From Sequoia sempervirens (Eukaryota; Streptophyta; Pinopsida; Cupressales; Cupressaceae), in assembly GCA_007258455.2 (NCBI GenBank), contig VDFB02018507.1:310001-374000 (forward strand): 64,000 bases of DNA, given 5' to 3'. Positions 1-11,959 of the stretch are shown one piece after another (position 1 is the first letter of the stretch; each line of letters opens with the position of its first letter). Below the pieces are notes generated by a model. That model was given only the letters and a program-made list of their open reading frames with translations. It searched no databases and was not told where the DNA came from. The position numbers and the translations under genes were made by a program.

Positions 1-1493
1 TTCAAATTTTGAGAATGACTATCTTCAATTTTTCATCCAAGATTATATTTTACTAATTTCAAGAAAAAAGTGGCCACTTTTGACCCACTTTTAGTCCTCT
101 ATTTCCGTGCACATACCCAACCACTTGGAAGACATTCAAATTCTTGTTAAACAACAAAAACCATAAAATTTTAGTAGAGAGGATCTACCAAACCTTCATG
201 AATAATCTACTCAACTTAATATCATATTTCTCAAAATAATCAAATACAATATCCCACCAAAATATAGATTGAACCCCCTCTCACTTGTATCATAAATAAA
301 CAAAACAAATTTTGAATAACTTTGGTAAAAGGACAGGTGTTCAAAAGATTCACAAGCTCTATATATAAGATACAAATTTGATTAGACGTGAGAATTTTGC
401 CTATAACCAACCTCTTCATAATTAAAAACCATCTAATAAAAAATATTTTTTATTCAATGACGCTAGATCAAATATTTCCAAATTTGGATTGTCCATCTAC
501 CCTTAAATCATCCAAACCCCAAAGAAATTTGAGATGAAAATTGGACTTACCAACATTAAAGAGCATTCCATAAATAATCTTTATACTAAAATCTAATAGA
601 TTATCACTACATCTACCAAAAAGGTAAATGGTTGTTGATTGCTTAGTGAATGAGGTCTTGGTTTCTAAGAATTGAACATGTTGGACAGATATAGGTGAGT
701 GGTTAGGTTTACTTACCTATAGCTATATCCTTAGGTGCACATGTATGCTTGTCCATAGCTATATTGCTAGTTATGTCTAATAGACTTGTTCCTCATTACC
801 TCTTCACCATTTCGTCAAGTTATTGTTGGTGCATCTGCTTGACCGATCCAATCTTACTACTAAACTTTTTGATTAAGCCATGCGATTATGTGGGTGAAGA
901 TGTGATCAATGTTCTAGTCAGGTTCTTCAAAGGTGAGGTCATGCGACATCCTTGAATAAAACTTGATTGTCTTGTCCACACTGCACATTGAATTGTAGAT
1001 AACTCACACTTAGTTTGCCATGTTGTCATCCTCCACATGCAAAAAAAGGAATGGTAATGTCACCTACTCATCATCCATCATCCATCCATCACCTACTAAA
1101 TCTTACTATTTATGCAGGGTAATAAGTCAAAAAAAAAGTATTTGTATATCTCCTTGAACACAGCCTGTCCTCTAAGTCCATGTTGGTTCTCAACATTTCC
1201 AAGGAAATTTGCAGCCTGGGTTTATCTTGATATATAAGTTGATAGGATAAAATCTATGAAATAGTGATGTTATGTTTATATCTATATAAAAACCATTATA
1301 TTTAAATGGTGAGCTCTATGCATTTTTATTTGTAACATATTTTCTATCATATGATGTATAGAAAGATTGTGTTTATGTTTGAATCAATATTGTCATCTTT
1401 TTTCTCATTTTTATTATGAGTTTGAAATTTTGATATAATTTTTTTTTGGTTTAGGTTGGTATTGCATTTCAATTTATAAGGTGTGATTTTTTC
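1..1493. other. A+T-rich flank without a recognisable gene
   Basis: No reading frame here shows a recognisable domain. A short simple run of CATC/CCATC units lies near 1,066-1,090. The piece at about 721-800 is related to 7,868-7,980 on the far side of the LINE and is listed separately. Otherwise I see only decayed intergenic DNA. Confidence 0.6.
721..800 (+). repeat. Copy 1 of a short dispersed repeat flanking the LINE
   Basis: This stretch and 7,868-7,980 share the blocks ATATCCTTAGGTGCACATG and CTAATAGACTTGTTCCT in the same order and orientation. The second copy carries extra sequence between the blocks. It ends where the LTR at 7,982 begins, so that LTR probably inserted into the repeat. 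Whether this is a dispersed repeat or a local duplication cannot be decided here. Confidence 0.65.
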
Positions 1494-1505
1494 TATCCAC
1501 CTTTC
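1494..1505. repeat. Target-site duplication of LINE 1, 3' side
   Basis: TATCCACCTTTC here is repeated exactly at 7,739-7,750, flanking the minus-strand LINE. The copy directly adjoins the element's poly(A) tail, seen as T on the plus strand, as expected after target-primed reverse transcription. Confidence 0.85.
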
Positions 1506-1716
1506 TTTTTTTTTAATAAAAGGAGGGTAAAAACTTTATTGAATCATAACAACAATACAAAGTCCAAAGAAAGAAGCCACAAGGGGCCAAAAACAACAAG
1601 AATTAATTCACACCCAAGAAGCACCTCATATCCTCAGCAACCCACTCCTCAAGAACAGGGGCCATATCAGCAGGGAGATTGCCCCAATCTTCCACAGACC
1701 AAGAATCAGTCTTTTT

Positions 1717-4700
1717 TTATGCCCATCTAGCCAGCCCATCAGCCACCCTATTCCACTCCCGCGGAATATGGCGGAAAACAATGGACTCCAAGGTAGAGCA
1801 CAGAGAAATAATATGTTTGACAACCACAGCTAGCTGCCAATTCACATCCTCCAAATTTTTATTATTCAACATATCAATAACCACCTGAGAATCAGCTTCA
1901 CAAACAATCCGCTGCCATCCAAGGGAAACCGCACGCTCAATCGCCAAGAGAATAGCACTTGCCTCCATAAGATTATTAGTTTGAAAACCACGATACATAG
2001 AAAAGAAGAAAACCACCACTCCAAGGCTGTCTCTACCAATACCACCAACCCCAGCATGCCCAGGGTTACCCCTAGACGACCCATCTGTATTAATTTTCAA
2101 CTCCCCTAGAGCAGGCGGGAACCAAAAGCCCTCACGAGCAACCCTCTCACGCCCTCACCTACGATGCACTTTGCTCAAAATACTCTTCTCCCCTGTGGCA
2201 AGACCCAGCGCATTTACAACACCCAAGTCCCCAGGATCAATCGGCACAGACAAGTCACACTTTGCAGTCAAAGTCTCCTACAAAGCCCCAAGAATTCGCC
2301 TCCAAAGTTTCCCCATGAGTAATTTTTTATCCAAGAATATTCTTCTGTTACGTTCCAACCAAATTTTCTGAATAATCAAACTAGGACCAATGCTCCAAGA
2401 AATTTTAAGAAAAGAGGTTGTAGCAGGAGAAGAACCCTGTCTCTTCCAAAAATCCTCCAAAGAAGAGACATGGCAACATGGTAAGCTCCAAAGATTCCAC
2501 CAGTGATGCCAGATAGTCTTAACAAAAGAACACTAAAAAAAGAGATGTGATAAGCATTCATCATGCTGACCACATAGAATGCACATGGAGGGCCCCTGGA
2601 ACCCTCGTTTCCAAAGATTATCCCAAGTAAGACACTTTCCTTGAACCACGAGCCAAGAGAAAAAATTACACTTAGGCCAAGCAAATTTATTCCAAACATG
2701 CTTCCACCAAGAAACCTGGGAGCTTCCAAAAACCTGTTTATCCAAAACCTAATAACCAGAGGCAACCAAAAAATTTCCTTTCAAGTCAGGACCCCAAGCA
2801 AGCACATCACCCCCTTGGAGAGAATTATAGACACGACCTGATAAAATCTTAGCAAGCTCTTGACGATCCTCCATTGCACCACCAGGAGGCCAATCCAAGG
2901 GGCTCTTCCAACTGGACACAAAAATTTGACCCAAAGATTGTTGAGATTTGAAATCTACCACATGACTCCAACCCGCCTCCACAAAAATCTGGCACAAATC
3001 TTGGAGATGGGGATGAGATGACACAATGGGTGGGTGTCCATCCCAAGAATCATGCCAAAAAAGAGCATCTCGACCCCCATTACAAATCCAAAAAATTCCA
3101 TGTTTAACCAACTTGGCACCACGTTTAAGGGTACTCCAGATCACAGAGCCTTTCCCATCCATATTGAACCTTGCAACCTCCCTACTTTCTACCACCCCAA
3201 AATATTTGAAGGTCAGAATTTTAGCCCAGCACATATGTTGTTGAGAGCACCAACGCCAATACAACTTAGCAGCCAAGGCCTGCCCATTCAAATCAGTCCA
3301 CCGTAAACCAAGACCCCCCTCCTGCTTTGGCCTACAAACAACATCCCACTTCACCAGACTCTATTTTCTATGAAGAAGATTACCAGCCCACAAAAACTGA
3401 CGAGACAATTTCTCAAAATCTCTAATAAAACTTGAAGGAGCAGAAAGAACAAAGCATTTATAAACAGGAAGAGCCTGGACCACCGACTTTAAAAGAGTCA
3501 CTCTACCTGCTGAAGAAAGCCACCTGCAAGTCCAATGACTAGCCAATCTTCGAACCTTATCAAGAGTCTCTTGCCAAAACCTTTTGGGGAGAGAGGGAAC
3601 AGCAAGAGGGATTCCAAGATAGGAAAAAGGAAGCGAGCCAATCTGAAACCAAAGGATACCAGCAATTCTCCTTTGAATAGCCTTAGGAGTGTGGAAGAAA
3701 TATATGAAGGACTTCCCCTCATTTATGCGCTACCTAGAAGCTGCCAAGTAACTGTCCAAAACCCTACACCAATTGAGAGCCTCCTCAACCTTAGCCCTGC
3801 CCATCAAGGCAGTATCATCTACAAATTGCAGATGAGACTGAGGGGGAATATCATCTCCCCAAATCCATCCCTGAAGCAAGCCACTAGCAACTTGAGCACA
3901 AATGAGTCTTCCCAGGCCTTCTGCAAGGAGGATGAATAAGTAAGGAGATAGGGGATCTCCTTGCCTGAGGCCTCTAGAAGCACCAAACAAACAAGTGGGC
4001 TCACCATTGATAAGCATCGAAAAGGAGGAGGAAGTGACACAACTCCTAACCCATTCAATCCAACCCTCAACAAAGCCAAAAGCTCCAAGGATTTTAAATA
4101 GAAAGCTCCATTTAACACGATCATATGCTTTAGCCATGTCCAACTTGATAAACATAGATTTATCTTTTGAGGATTCCATAGAATGGATGGCCTTAGCAAC
4201 AATAACCACCCCATCGATGATCTGTCTTCCAGCAACAAAACCCCCCTGCTCTTCAAAAATTAAGTCATCAAGCCAAGGCTTCAGCCTTTCCGCAATCAAC
4301 TTAGTAATAATTTTATACACAACATTACATAGTGCTATAGGCCTAAACAAATCCAAGGAGTTAGCTCCCATCTTCTTAGGAATAAGAGCTAAAAATGTAG
4401 CATTCAGGGACTTCAACATTTGTTTATGCATAAAGGATTCTTGGACAACCTCTAAAAGGTCCAATTTAACCACTTCCCAGAACTCCTGAAAAAATTCAAT
4501 GGGGAATCCATCAGGCCCAGGAGCTTTACCTTTCTTCATCTGGAACACAACCTTCTCAAGCTCTAACAAGGTAATAGGAGCAAGCAATGCTTCATTCATT
4601 TCATTAGTCACCAGCTTTGGGATACAATCTAAAATTTTAGCTTCATCCTCCTCCGCAGGAGGCGAATCCTCAGAGAAAAGGGTAGAGAAATACTGAATGC

Positions 4701-5922
4701 ATTCGGCTGAAATAGAGGCTGAAGAGGACAAAGATTCCCCATCAGGCAACAAAATAGAAGAAATAGCATTACCTTGTCTTCGATCCTTAACTGAGTTATG
4801 GAAGAAAGTAGTGTTTCGATCCCTAGCTTGGAGCCATTCAATACGAGACTTTTGTTTCCAAAAAATCTCTTCTCTTAACTCCCATTCCTCAAGCTCTTTT
4901 GTTGCAGCAACCTCTAATAAACTCAGCTCCTCTGAGAGGCCTTGATCTCGAATTTGTCTGGTAATTAGGTCCAGATTATCTCGTGCCTTTTGCTTTTCCT
5001 GAAATAAATTACCAAAATGCTGCCTATTCCATCTTTTCAATCTGTATTTAACATACTGGAGCCTCTTTGAGAAAGAGTACATGGCAGTGCCATATGCTGG
5101 CTTCCCCTGATCCCACCAACCAGGGAGTAGATCATGAAGAGATTCATCCCTAAGCCACATGAGTTGGAACTTAAAGGTCTGTCTAGCACACCGTTGAGGC
5201 ACATCAACCACTAGCTTAATAGGCCAATGGTCAGAACCACGACCATCCAAAATTTCAGAGCTAGTCAACCACCTGTCCCCCACCCAAAAACTAGACACCA
5301 AAAATCTATCAAGTCTTTCAGAAATAGAAGCATCACCAATTCTCCTATTATTCCAAGTAAAAAGACCATTTCCAGGCTTGATATCCACAAGATTCAAAGC
5401 AGAGATATTGTCCTGGAGCAATAATGCAGAAGCCTCCAGCCTTGCAATACCACCTCATTTCTTTGCAAGCTCCGTGATAGCATTAAAATCACCTCCAATA
5501 ATCCAAGGATGGTAAGGAAATAAGCTGCGAACTAAACGAATGTTGGACCACAAAATTTGCTTGCCCTGCAACTCCACAAGTGTATACACATTGGAGAAGA
5601 GAGCAATTTCCCCTGACATAAAACAAGAGGCCACCATGGAAAGGGAGGACTTAAAAGACACCCACCAAAGGGGGGAGATCTTACGCGGGTTCCATAAGCA
5701 CGCCACCCCACCAGAAGACCCTTGAGCACCAGTGCATTGGCATCCACCATTCCCCCATAACTTAGGAACTAAATCCATCAAACCCTCCACAAAGAGCTTA
5801 GTCTCTTGCAGAAAAAGAACATTAGGCGAATGACACCTAATCAAATCTCGAACAACTTTTTGTCTAGGGCCACTGTTCAAGCCCCTTACATTCCAAGAGA
5901 GAACTATCATTTCGAGGGGCAT
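1717..5922 (-). pseudogene. LINE 1 ORF2: endonuclease, reverse transcriptase, zf-RVT, RNase H
   Basis: The frame starts at ATG 5,922 (MPLEMIVLSWNVRGLN) and reads 1,402 codons to a stop at 1,717 with no frameshift. Domains in order: APE-type endonuclease (about 5,922-5,220, with FLQETK, GGDFNAI and RGSDHWPI); reverse transcriptase (about 4,560-3,730, with KAPGPDGFP, KLDMAKAYDRV, GLRQGDPLSPYLF and the catalytic FVDD); zf-RVT (about 2,745-2,520, CILCG then ECLSHLF); and RNase H (2,100-1,717, starting MKINTDGSSRGNPG). In-frame stops lie at 5,455 (TGA), 3,730, 3,361, 2,749, 2,533, 2,278 (all TAG) and 2,155 (TGA). The family copies LINE RNA into DNA at a nicked target. This copy cannot make a full protein. 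Confidence 0.92.
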
Positions 5923-6068
5923 GAAAAATGCAAATCCAGAGTCTTGACTGACCCCGACTCCACCAAAGTCTCCCCTATCATCTTAATCTTTTCCTCATCC
6001 TTCTTCCTTCCCAGTTTAGAAATTTTCTCAGGCCCCCCCTTCTTGAGAACTTTTTGCAGAACACCCAA

Positions 6069-7396
6069 CTAAGAGGACGCCTTAATATTCTTCTTACCCA
6101 CCTCCGGACCAACTTTCTGCAAGAGGTGAACCTTATCCACACTATCTTTCACTACCTCAGCACTACCACCCAACTCATCCTGAACCCCCATTTGACGATC
6201 TGTCCCTAGAGCCAAAGTCCCATCAGCAAGCGGAGCCATAATCACCTTTGAGTTGAGTATTACCTGACCAGGATCTTTCCTGACCTCATCTAAGCATGGC
6301 ACTCCCATACCCCCCTCCTATTGGGGAGCAAGCATTGCCTCAACCAAAGGGCCATGCTGATCAATATCCAAAGTCCCATGATCTAGATCCAGAAATCCTG
6401 GGTTCACCTCCTGCTGACTAAGATCCTCCAGCACCTCAAACCTATTGAAGGTGTCCTCCTCCTGCCTATCCTTCAAAGTCCTTTTATGACCTTTATTTCT
6501 ATTTCAGCCACTAACGGGAATAAAACCATCTTCCCTACCACTAGAACCCTGAATGGGGTCCTTGCCCTTATCCACCCTAGGTGGATTAGCCGAAGGTTGA
6601 GAAGATTGAGCCTCCAAAGGCTTGGCCTTTGGACATGTGCGTAGGAGGTGACCATACTCATGATAGAAATGACAACAGAAAGGAAGTGTTTCATAATCTA
6701 GCTGTTGCACCCATGAATAATCTCCTACACTCACTTCTAAAGAGTCTGGCAATGGCTTACTTAAATCAATTTCTACACAGAACTGGGCAAAAGTCATTAC
6801 CTTTTTGAATTGCGTTTGTTGAGATGAACCCACAGGTTCCCTAGCTTCGAGGCTAATAGGTACAACACATCCTCTTGCCAGCATTCCACAGGGAGCCTTG
6901 GAAGACGAACCCAAACCAGAACCAGATTCGGACGTTCCTCCGCCGGGTTGAAGCCAGCATGCCATGGCTTAATGAATAAGCCCACCTGGTTATAAAAATA
7001 TGGGCCCCCTTCAAAAATCCTATTCCGATCAGCCAAGCAATCAAATGTAACCGTGAAATAGTTATTTTCTAGGAGGCGGATCTCCATCTCTCCCTCAGGC
7101 ATCCATGTCTTTTGAGCCCACATATCCAAGAATTGCAAAGAAATTTTCAAACCTAAGAATTTGCAATACAGAGAATGCCATACATAATAATCAATGTCTT
7201 TAGCCAACATCTCCATTGGAATGACTACATTTGGCCTCTCTTTACACCGTTCGAGGCATCCATTAATCTTTGGAATTCTAGGCCCCCTTGCCGAGCCCAT
7301 CTCGACTTTCTCAGGTTCCACCGGAAAAAGATTATTATCAAAAATCTTCGAACCCTGTGGAGAGGGTTTCGAACCAAAAGCAGAGCGGAAGTCCAT
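6069..7396 (-). pseudogene. LINE 1 ORF1: DUF4283-like and zinc-knuckle RNA-binding protein
   Basis: The most likely start is the ATG at 7,396 (MDFRSAFGSKPSP). An N-terminal DUF4283-like region (about 7,310-6,850, including GLFIKPWHAGFNP and WVRLPRLPVE) is followed by a degenerate CCHC knuckle near 6,650. The reading frame shifts around 6,840: the upstream half is read in one frame, while the knuckle half and C-terminal tail are read in another. That second frame has stops at 6,504 (TGA) and 6,318 (TAG) and ends at 6,069. In the knuckle the second cysteine position is tyrosine (CHFY instead of CxxC). In plant LINEs this protein is thought to bind the element's RNA. Confidence 0.85.
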
Positions 7397-7738
7397 ATTG
7401 GGACAAACCCTAGAAGATTCTCCAGTATCCGTCAAAGAGCACACAACACAAAATGAGCAAGCAAGGCCAAAATCAAAACCAAGAGCCCTTTGATGAAGGC
7501 ACACTCCACTGGACACCAAGATCACAACCCCACTACCCCAGAATACACACCTGCTTCAAAAGAAAAGAACCTCTCCCCCGAATAGCGTAAAAAACCCACC
7601 CCCAAGAAGCTCCAGAGAAGAAGAGAACAGATCCGACCTCCAACTACGCATGCAACCACACATGCAGGCCGAGCCTAGATGGCTATGGCCTCATGCAGCG
7701 CTTGCAGAGCCCATTTCCTCTTTTTTCAAGATCTTTTT

Positions 7739-7750
7739 TATCCACCTTTC
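7739..7750. repeat. Target-site duplication of LINE 1, 5' side
   Basis: This is the exact 12-bp partner of 1,494-1,505. Immediately inside it lies the LINE 5' leader. Confidence 0.85.
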
Positions 7751-7981
7751 ACTATGAATTCATGTAACACTTTTATAAATGGTCTTAAAAAAATACATAG
7801 TATTTTAACTCTTCTCTTTTTATTGGATCCTTGAAGGCTACATTTCTAATATCTTTAGTGGTAACAATTATATCCTTAGGTGCACATGGATAATTCCATT
7901 ACACAAAAGAACACATTTTAGACTTAGGTGCACTAAAAATAGCTATTGTTAGTTATATCTAATAGACTTGTTCCTTATTAC
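7751..7981 (+). repeat. Flank with copy 2 of the short dispersed repeat
   Basis: The part from about 7,868 matches 721-800 in order and orientation. No gene is seen. The repeat stops abruptly at 7,981, where the next LTR begins. Confidence 0.55.
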
Positions 7982-9050
7982 TGTAGACACGTAAAATGTA
8001 CTGATTGACATTGGACATCTGATCCTGACCACTAACATCGTTTCATCCTAAATCATCCTTCGGTCTAACCATTTAATCAAACACCTTTATCTAATTAAAT
8101 TCATCAATATTCCTCTCTTAATTAAATAAATCAGTTATTTAATTAAGTCACCTTTTCTCGATAATTAAATTAACCATTTTGATCTAATTATCCTATTTAA
8201 TTAAATAATTAATTTTATTTGATTAAATCTCTTAAGTCTATCTATTAAATTAAATAAATTAAAACCTTATTTAGTTTAATCTAACATCATCTCTTTTAAT
8301 TAAATAAATCAAAATCCTTATTTAATTAATCCCTTATCACATTCTTTTCATAGTTGATTTAAATAAATCCACAAATTTAAGTCAAATAGGTCACATCATT
8401 TAATCCCTTCATTAAATTAATTAGCCTTGATTAATTTAATCTCTTCTCATGTCCCATCTTCCATCTTTTACCACTTGCACACGAAAATAGAGTTATTTGA
8501 TTTATTAAATCTCTATTTTCCTCAACAAGGCATCTTTTAAGGAATATTCTCCAAGTTTGAATTCAAAATCCAAGTGGACTTTATCCTTCCAACAAGGCAT
8601 TTACTCTCTCTTACATGTCATTTTCCTTGAGCCAAGTGGCATTCAATGAATTCTTCCTTCCCTCTTGCATGTCATTTCAACAAATTCAAAATTCAAATAT
8701 ATGCATTTATTGGCACAATCCTCAAAACTTGCACATCCTCCATCCACTCATAAGTTGACAAGTGGAACTTTGCCATTGGCTAATTCTTAGTCCCACATTG
8801 CTCTATTTTGGACATCTCTTCAACTTAGCATTCTATAAATAAGAGGCTAATCTCCTCATTCTATCATCCACAATTTGAGTAAACTTACTATGCTCAAATC
8901 ATTAGCAATTTTCATCCATTATCATTGAGTTCATAGCTAGGTTATGCAGATTTTTCTATTGGAGAACTCATCAAGCACCAACAAAGTGGGTCACTCTTCA
9001 TCACACATCAATCTTACATCGTAGGAGTTGGGAAAGGGCCAATTTTCACA
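7982..9050 (+). mobile_element. 5' LTR of a plus-strand LTR retrotransposon
   Basis: The segment starts TGTAGACACG and ends TTTTCACA, so it has the TG..CA ends of an LTR (1,069 bp). Its 5' half (8,090-8,430) is built of many diverged TTTAATTAAATAAATC-like units. A TATA box (CTATAAATAAG, about 8,833-8,843) lies 200 bp before the end, as expected for a U3/R boundary. It is followed by a probable primer-binding site. I found no matching 3' LTR, so the rest of the element is missing or too decayed. Confidence 0.7.
8090..8430. repeat. A+T-rich degenerate repeats inside the U3
   Basis: Variants of TTAATTAAATAAATCAA recur many times with short spacers. Most are near-palindromic around TTAATTAA. They lie in the U3 of the LTR, upstream of its TATA box. 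The function is unknown. Confidence 0.6.
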
Positions 9051-9056
9051 TCAAAT

Positions 9057-9070
9057 TGGCACCAATTCCC
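9057..9070 (+). other. Probable primer-binding site
   Basis: TGGCACCAATTCCC follows the LTR end by six bases. It resembles the TGGCGCCGTTGCC primer-binding site, complementary to the 3' end of tRNA-Asp, used by several plant Ty3/gypsy elements, with some changes. Position supports the call more strongly than sequence does. Confidence 0.5.
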
Positions 9071-10508
9071 CCATGGGATCAAGAGTTTGCTTGTTTTGAT
9101 AGGATTTTAATCTATGTCATTTGTGTTCTTCATTCTTCTTTCCTATTTTTAAACTATGCTAATGGATTTCATGGGGAATCCTTGTTCTTGCTTGCATTTT
9201 TATCTTCTAATGTGTTTGTTCATGTTGTTTTGCAGGTATTAGGATTGGGGTTCACACAATTACAAATAGGGATGGTACTCAAATCCTTGTTCTATTTTTT
9301 CTTATGTCAATGCCTCAGGGGAACAACCCTAGGTTTTATAGAGCTTAAAGAAGAAGACGATCTTCCCTAATCCTATTCATTGGCCCAAAATAATCCTTTC
9401 TTTGTTGATGTGTCATTCTCTCCACTTGAGATATTGTGTTCCCCTTGTCACACTTTGAGTAATGGTTGTAGAGGAGAAGGTCCAAATTTTTGAAATTAAA
9501 CATGAACATGTTGTAGAAACATTATTCCCTTACTTGGATGGTGGTTAACCCCAATAGTCTTCAATATGAGATAATTGGTTTTAGAGGTACTTGAATGAAT
9601 CAATAGTTAGGAAATTTATTTGTCTCATTCAAGAGGTTCTAACACAATATCAATGGAAAATCACTAATAATGTGTCGTAATAATATCATGAACTAATCAT
9701 ATAATACTATATATACACATGGTCACAAGTAATCCATATTATAGTTTTTAACAATCTATCACATACAAAAAAAACCATGTAATTCAAAAAAATTCCATTC
9801 ATTAACTTTCGTGAAACATTGACTTTTAGATTTATAAATCATATGGATCCGCCAATTTATACAAAATATATAATGAAGTACTAAACTAAACCCTAAGCTA
9901 ATCCTATACTAACCCTATTCTAACCAAGGTGATTAAAATAACAAAAGAAGGTGAGAGAGAAAGGAATGAGGATGAGCTTGGGGAATCTTGTTTTGTGACA
10001 ATATTTCACAAGTAGACAAGCCTAATCACAATCATTCCATCACTTTCTCTAATCACTTGCAAATCATATGTAGGAGGTTGAATCTTCTAAAGATAAGTAA
10101 ACTACAAAATACATGTTAGGAAACCCCCCTATTTATAGACATGTATTAAAAACATGTGCTAGAGACTTGAAATGGTTGGAGACTTCCCTAGGGTGTGGGA
10201 GATATTTTAGGGATAGAGAAATTTCCACATCTATCATCTCATTAAGACCTCCTTTATCTTCATATTTATATCATCTATTCCTATGCATACTTTATCATAT
10301 CTTGAAATCATGAAAATTTCACTATATGTTGTCTTTGTCACATGAAGTTATTTTCCATTAGGTATGTGTATCATTAAGTCTTTGTATGACTACTTCTAAG
10401 GCCCTTATACCTTCTATTAGGTTTTTTGGACACCAATTTTGGGTATCCAAGGGTTCTCTAACTCTTCTAGGGTTTTTCACCTAAAAGGAGAGAAATGGAC
10501 CCAAAATG
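9071..10508. other. Decayed element interior, no intact gene
   Basis: After the primer site a 104-codon open frame runs to 9,370, but it shows no domain I recognise. Beyond that the stops are dense. On the minus strand a TATA-like CTATAAATAG lies near 10,128-10,140, so part of this stretch may be another decayed LTR. Confidence 0.4.
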
Positions 10509-11959
10509 TGTAATGTCTACACTCAAATCAATGCAATAATGGATGTAATATGCCTAAATATGATGTCTAAATGCAATAAACTAAAAAATAAAGATGAATA
10601 TTAATTCTAAACCTAAGAAATGAAAAGTGTTTGAAAACACAATGATGTATGCAAAAACACCTAAGAATGCAAGTAAATGATAAGAGAATTAAACAAGACT
10701 GGATAGGTGCATCTGGAATATGAAGTCTGATGCAAATAAGCTCTAAAATCCTACAGATTTGACTACAAATGCTGACTAGGACACTTGTGCCAAGCTGAGC
10801 AACTTAGTCTAGTTTCAGAGAAAATATGTCGAAACAAGAATCTGCTAAATGGGTATCCAAAATGTAAAAATCACTTGTTAGGCCTGGTAGTGGGACTAAT
10901 TCAGCACAAATGGTGACTTAGTCCACTTTGGAATCTCAAAAAAATTTGGGTAGAATTTTGTAGCTCTCATTCTACACTTCCTTTCTTGACAAGTGTCCAA
11001 TTCAGATTTTGCAGAAAATTGGTTGAAATAGGTCTCCAAGCTTCAATTAGGGTTTTGTTGACTTTGATGACTTTGATGGATTGAAAACACCTTTTTAACA
11101 CCTTTCTCTTTGACAAATCTGCATACAAGACCTACAAACACGCATGCAAAGAGGGGGAAAAGGGTTAAGGGTTAAAGTATAAGGGTTTTCCTTGGTCAAA
11201 CCCCAATTTGGTAATCAAACCCTAGATAATAAAATGAAATAGAATGAGAATGATAAATAAACAACATGCAATGTCACAAACACACCAAACCCTTGATGTT
11301 GAAATCTAAACATATGCAATGAAGTGCTCCAATAGATGACTTGAAAGTGCTTAGAGTGCTTGGAATGCTTGAAAATTGCTTGAATGATGAAAATGGAAAT
11401 TAGAAGATAGTAGGAGATAAAAAAAATGAGGGGAAAACCCTTTATTTATACTTGATTTTACTAAATTTCCCGAAAATAACATATCACAGGCTGACCTTAA
11501 GGATAAGAGAATAAAATCCCGCTAGAAAATTGAAATTATTTTGATTTTTGTGCCCAGTGGGACTAAGTCGCCCCAGGTGGTGACTTAGTCCCACCAGGGA
11601 AATTTTATTGGGTGTCGGGAATTAAAGTGCATTTAATAAGGTCTAACGGGAATATTCTCAAAAATACACTTAAGTATGGTCGGAAAGTGCATTAAGGGGT
11701 CATTTAAACATAAGAAAGGGTTGAATTAGTGATGACAAGTCTAGAAAAGCGTGAGAGTTTGTTACAACTCTTTACAACACTTTGAAATAAGACTTGGTAA
11801 GTGATAAAAATGATTTATTTAAGTGAATTGTAATGAAGGGGTCCTAGAAAAGTGTGAAAGTGGGTTACAACACTTCACAACACTTTTACAAGACATCCTA
11901 GAATTATTAATGATTCTCAAGGGTCCAAGACCTAATGTGAATGTGTTGACCACATTACA
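10509..11959 (-). mobile_element. Probable minus-strand LTR
   Basis: The plus-strand ends are TGTAATGT (10,509) and ACATTACA (11,959), an 8-bp inverted repeat with TG..CA termini. On the minus strand a TATA box (GTATAAATAAAGG, near 11,438-11,450) divides a U3 of about 500 bp from an R/U5 of about 930 bp. No TSD is visible: the flanking five bases are AAATG and ACATT. It may therefore be one LTR of a longer element or a recombined solo LTR. Confidence 0.45.
11557..11594. repeat. Perfect 13-bp inverted repeat (hairpin)
   Basis: GTGGGACTAAGTC at 11,557-11,569 is the reverse complement of GACTTAGTCCCAC at 11,582-11,594, with a 12-nt loop. A less perfect form of the same hairpin is at 10,890-10,926. 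Both lie within the probable LTR. Confidence 0.85.

Larger units (their letters stand above)
1506..7738 (-). mobile_element. LINE 1: plant L1-like non-LTR retrotransposon, full length but dead
   Basis: The 6,233-bp element is bounded by a perfect 12-bp TSD. In its own orientation it has a 5' leader of about 340 bp, ORF1 with a DUF4283-like domain and a zinc knuckle, ORF2 with endonuclease, reverse transcriptase, zf-RVT and RNase H domains, and a short 3' UTR with AATAAA-like sequence ending in a run of nine A (1,506-1,514). This order is that of plant L1-clade LINEs. It is inactive: ORF1 has a frameshift and two stops, and ORF2 has seven stops. All coding domains are present, so I judge it full length rather than 5'-truncated. 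Confidence 0.93.

Noticed and set aside
9056..9370. 104-codon open frame starting at the primer-binding site
   Set aside because: It opens at a TTG inside the primer site and shows no gag features. Treated as element interior.
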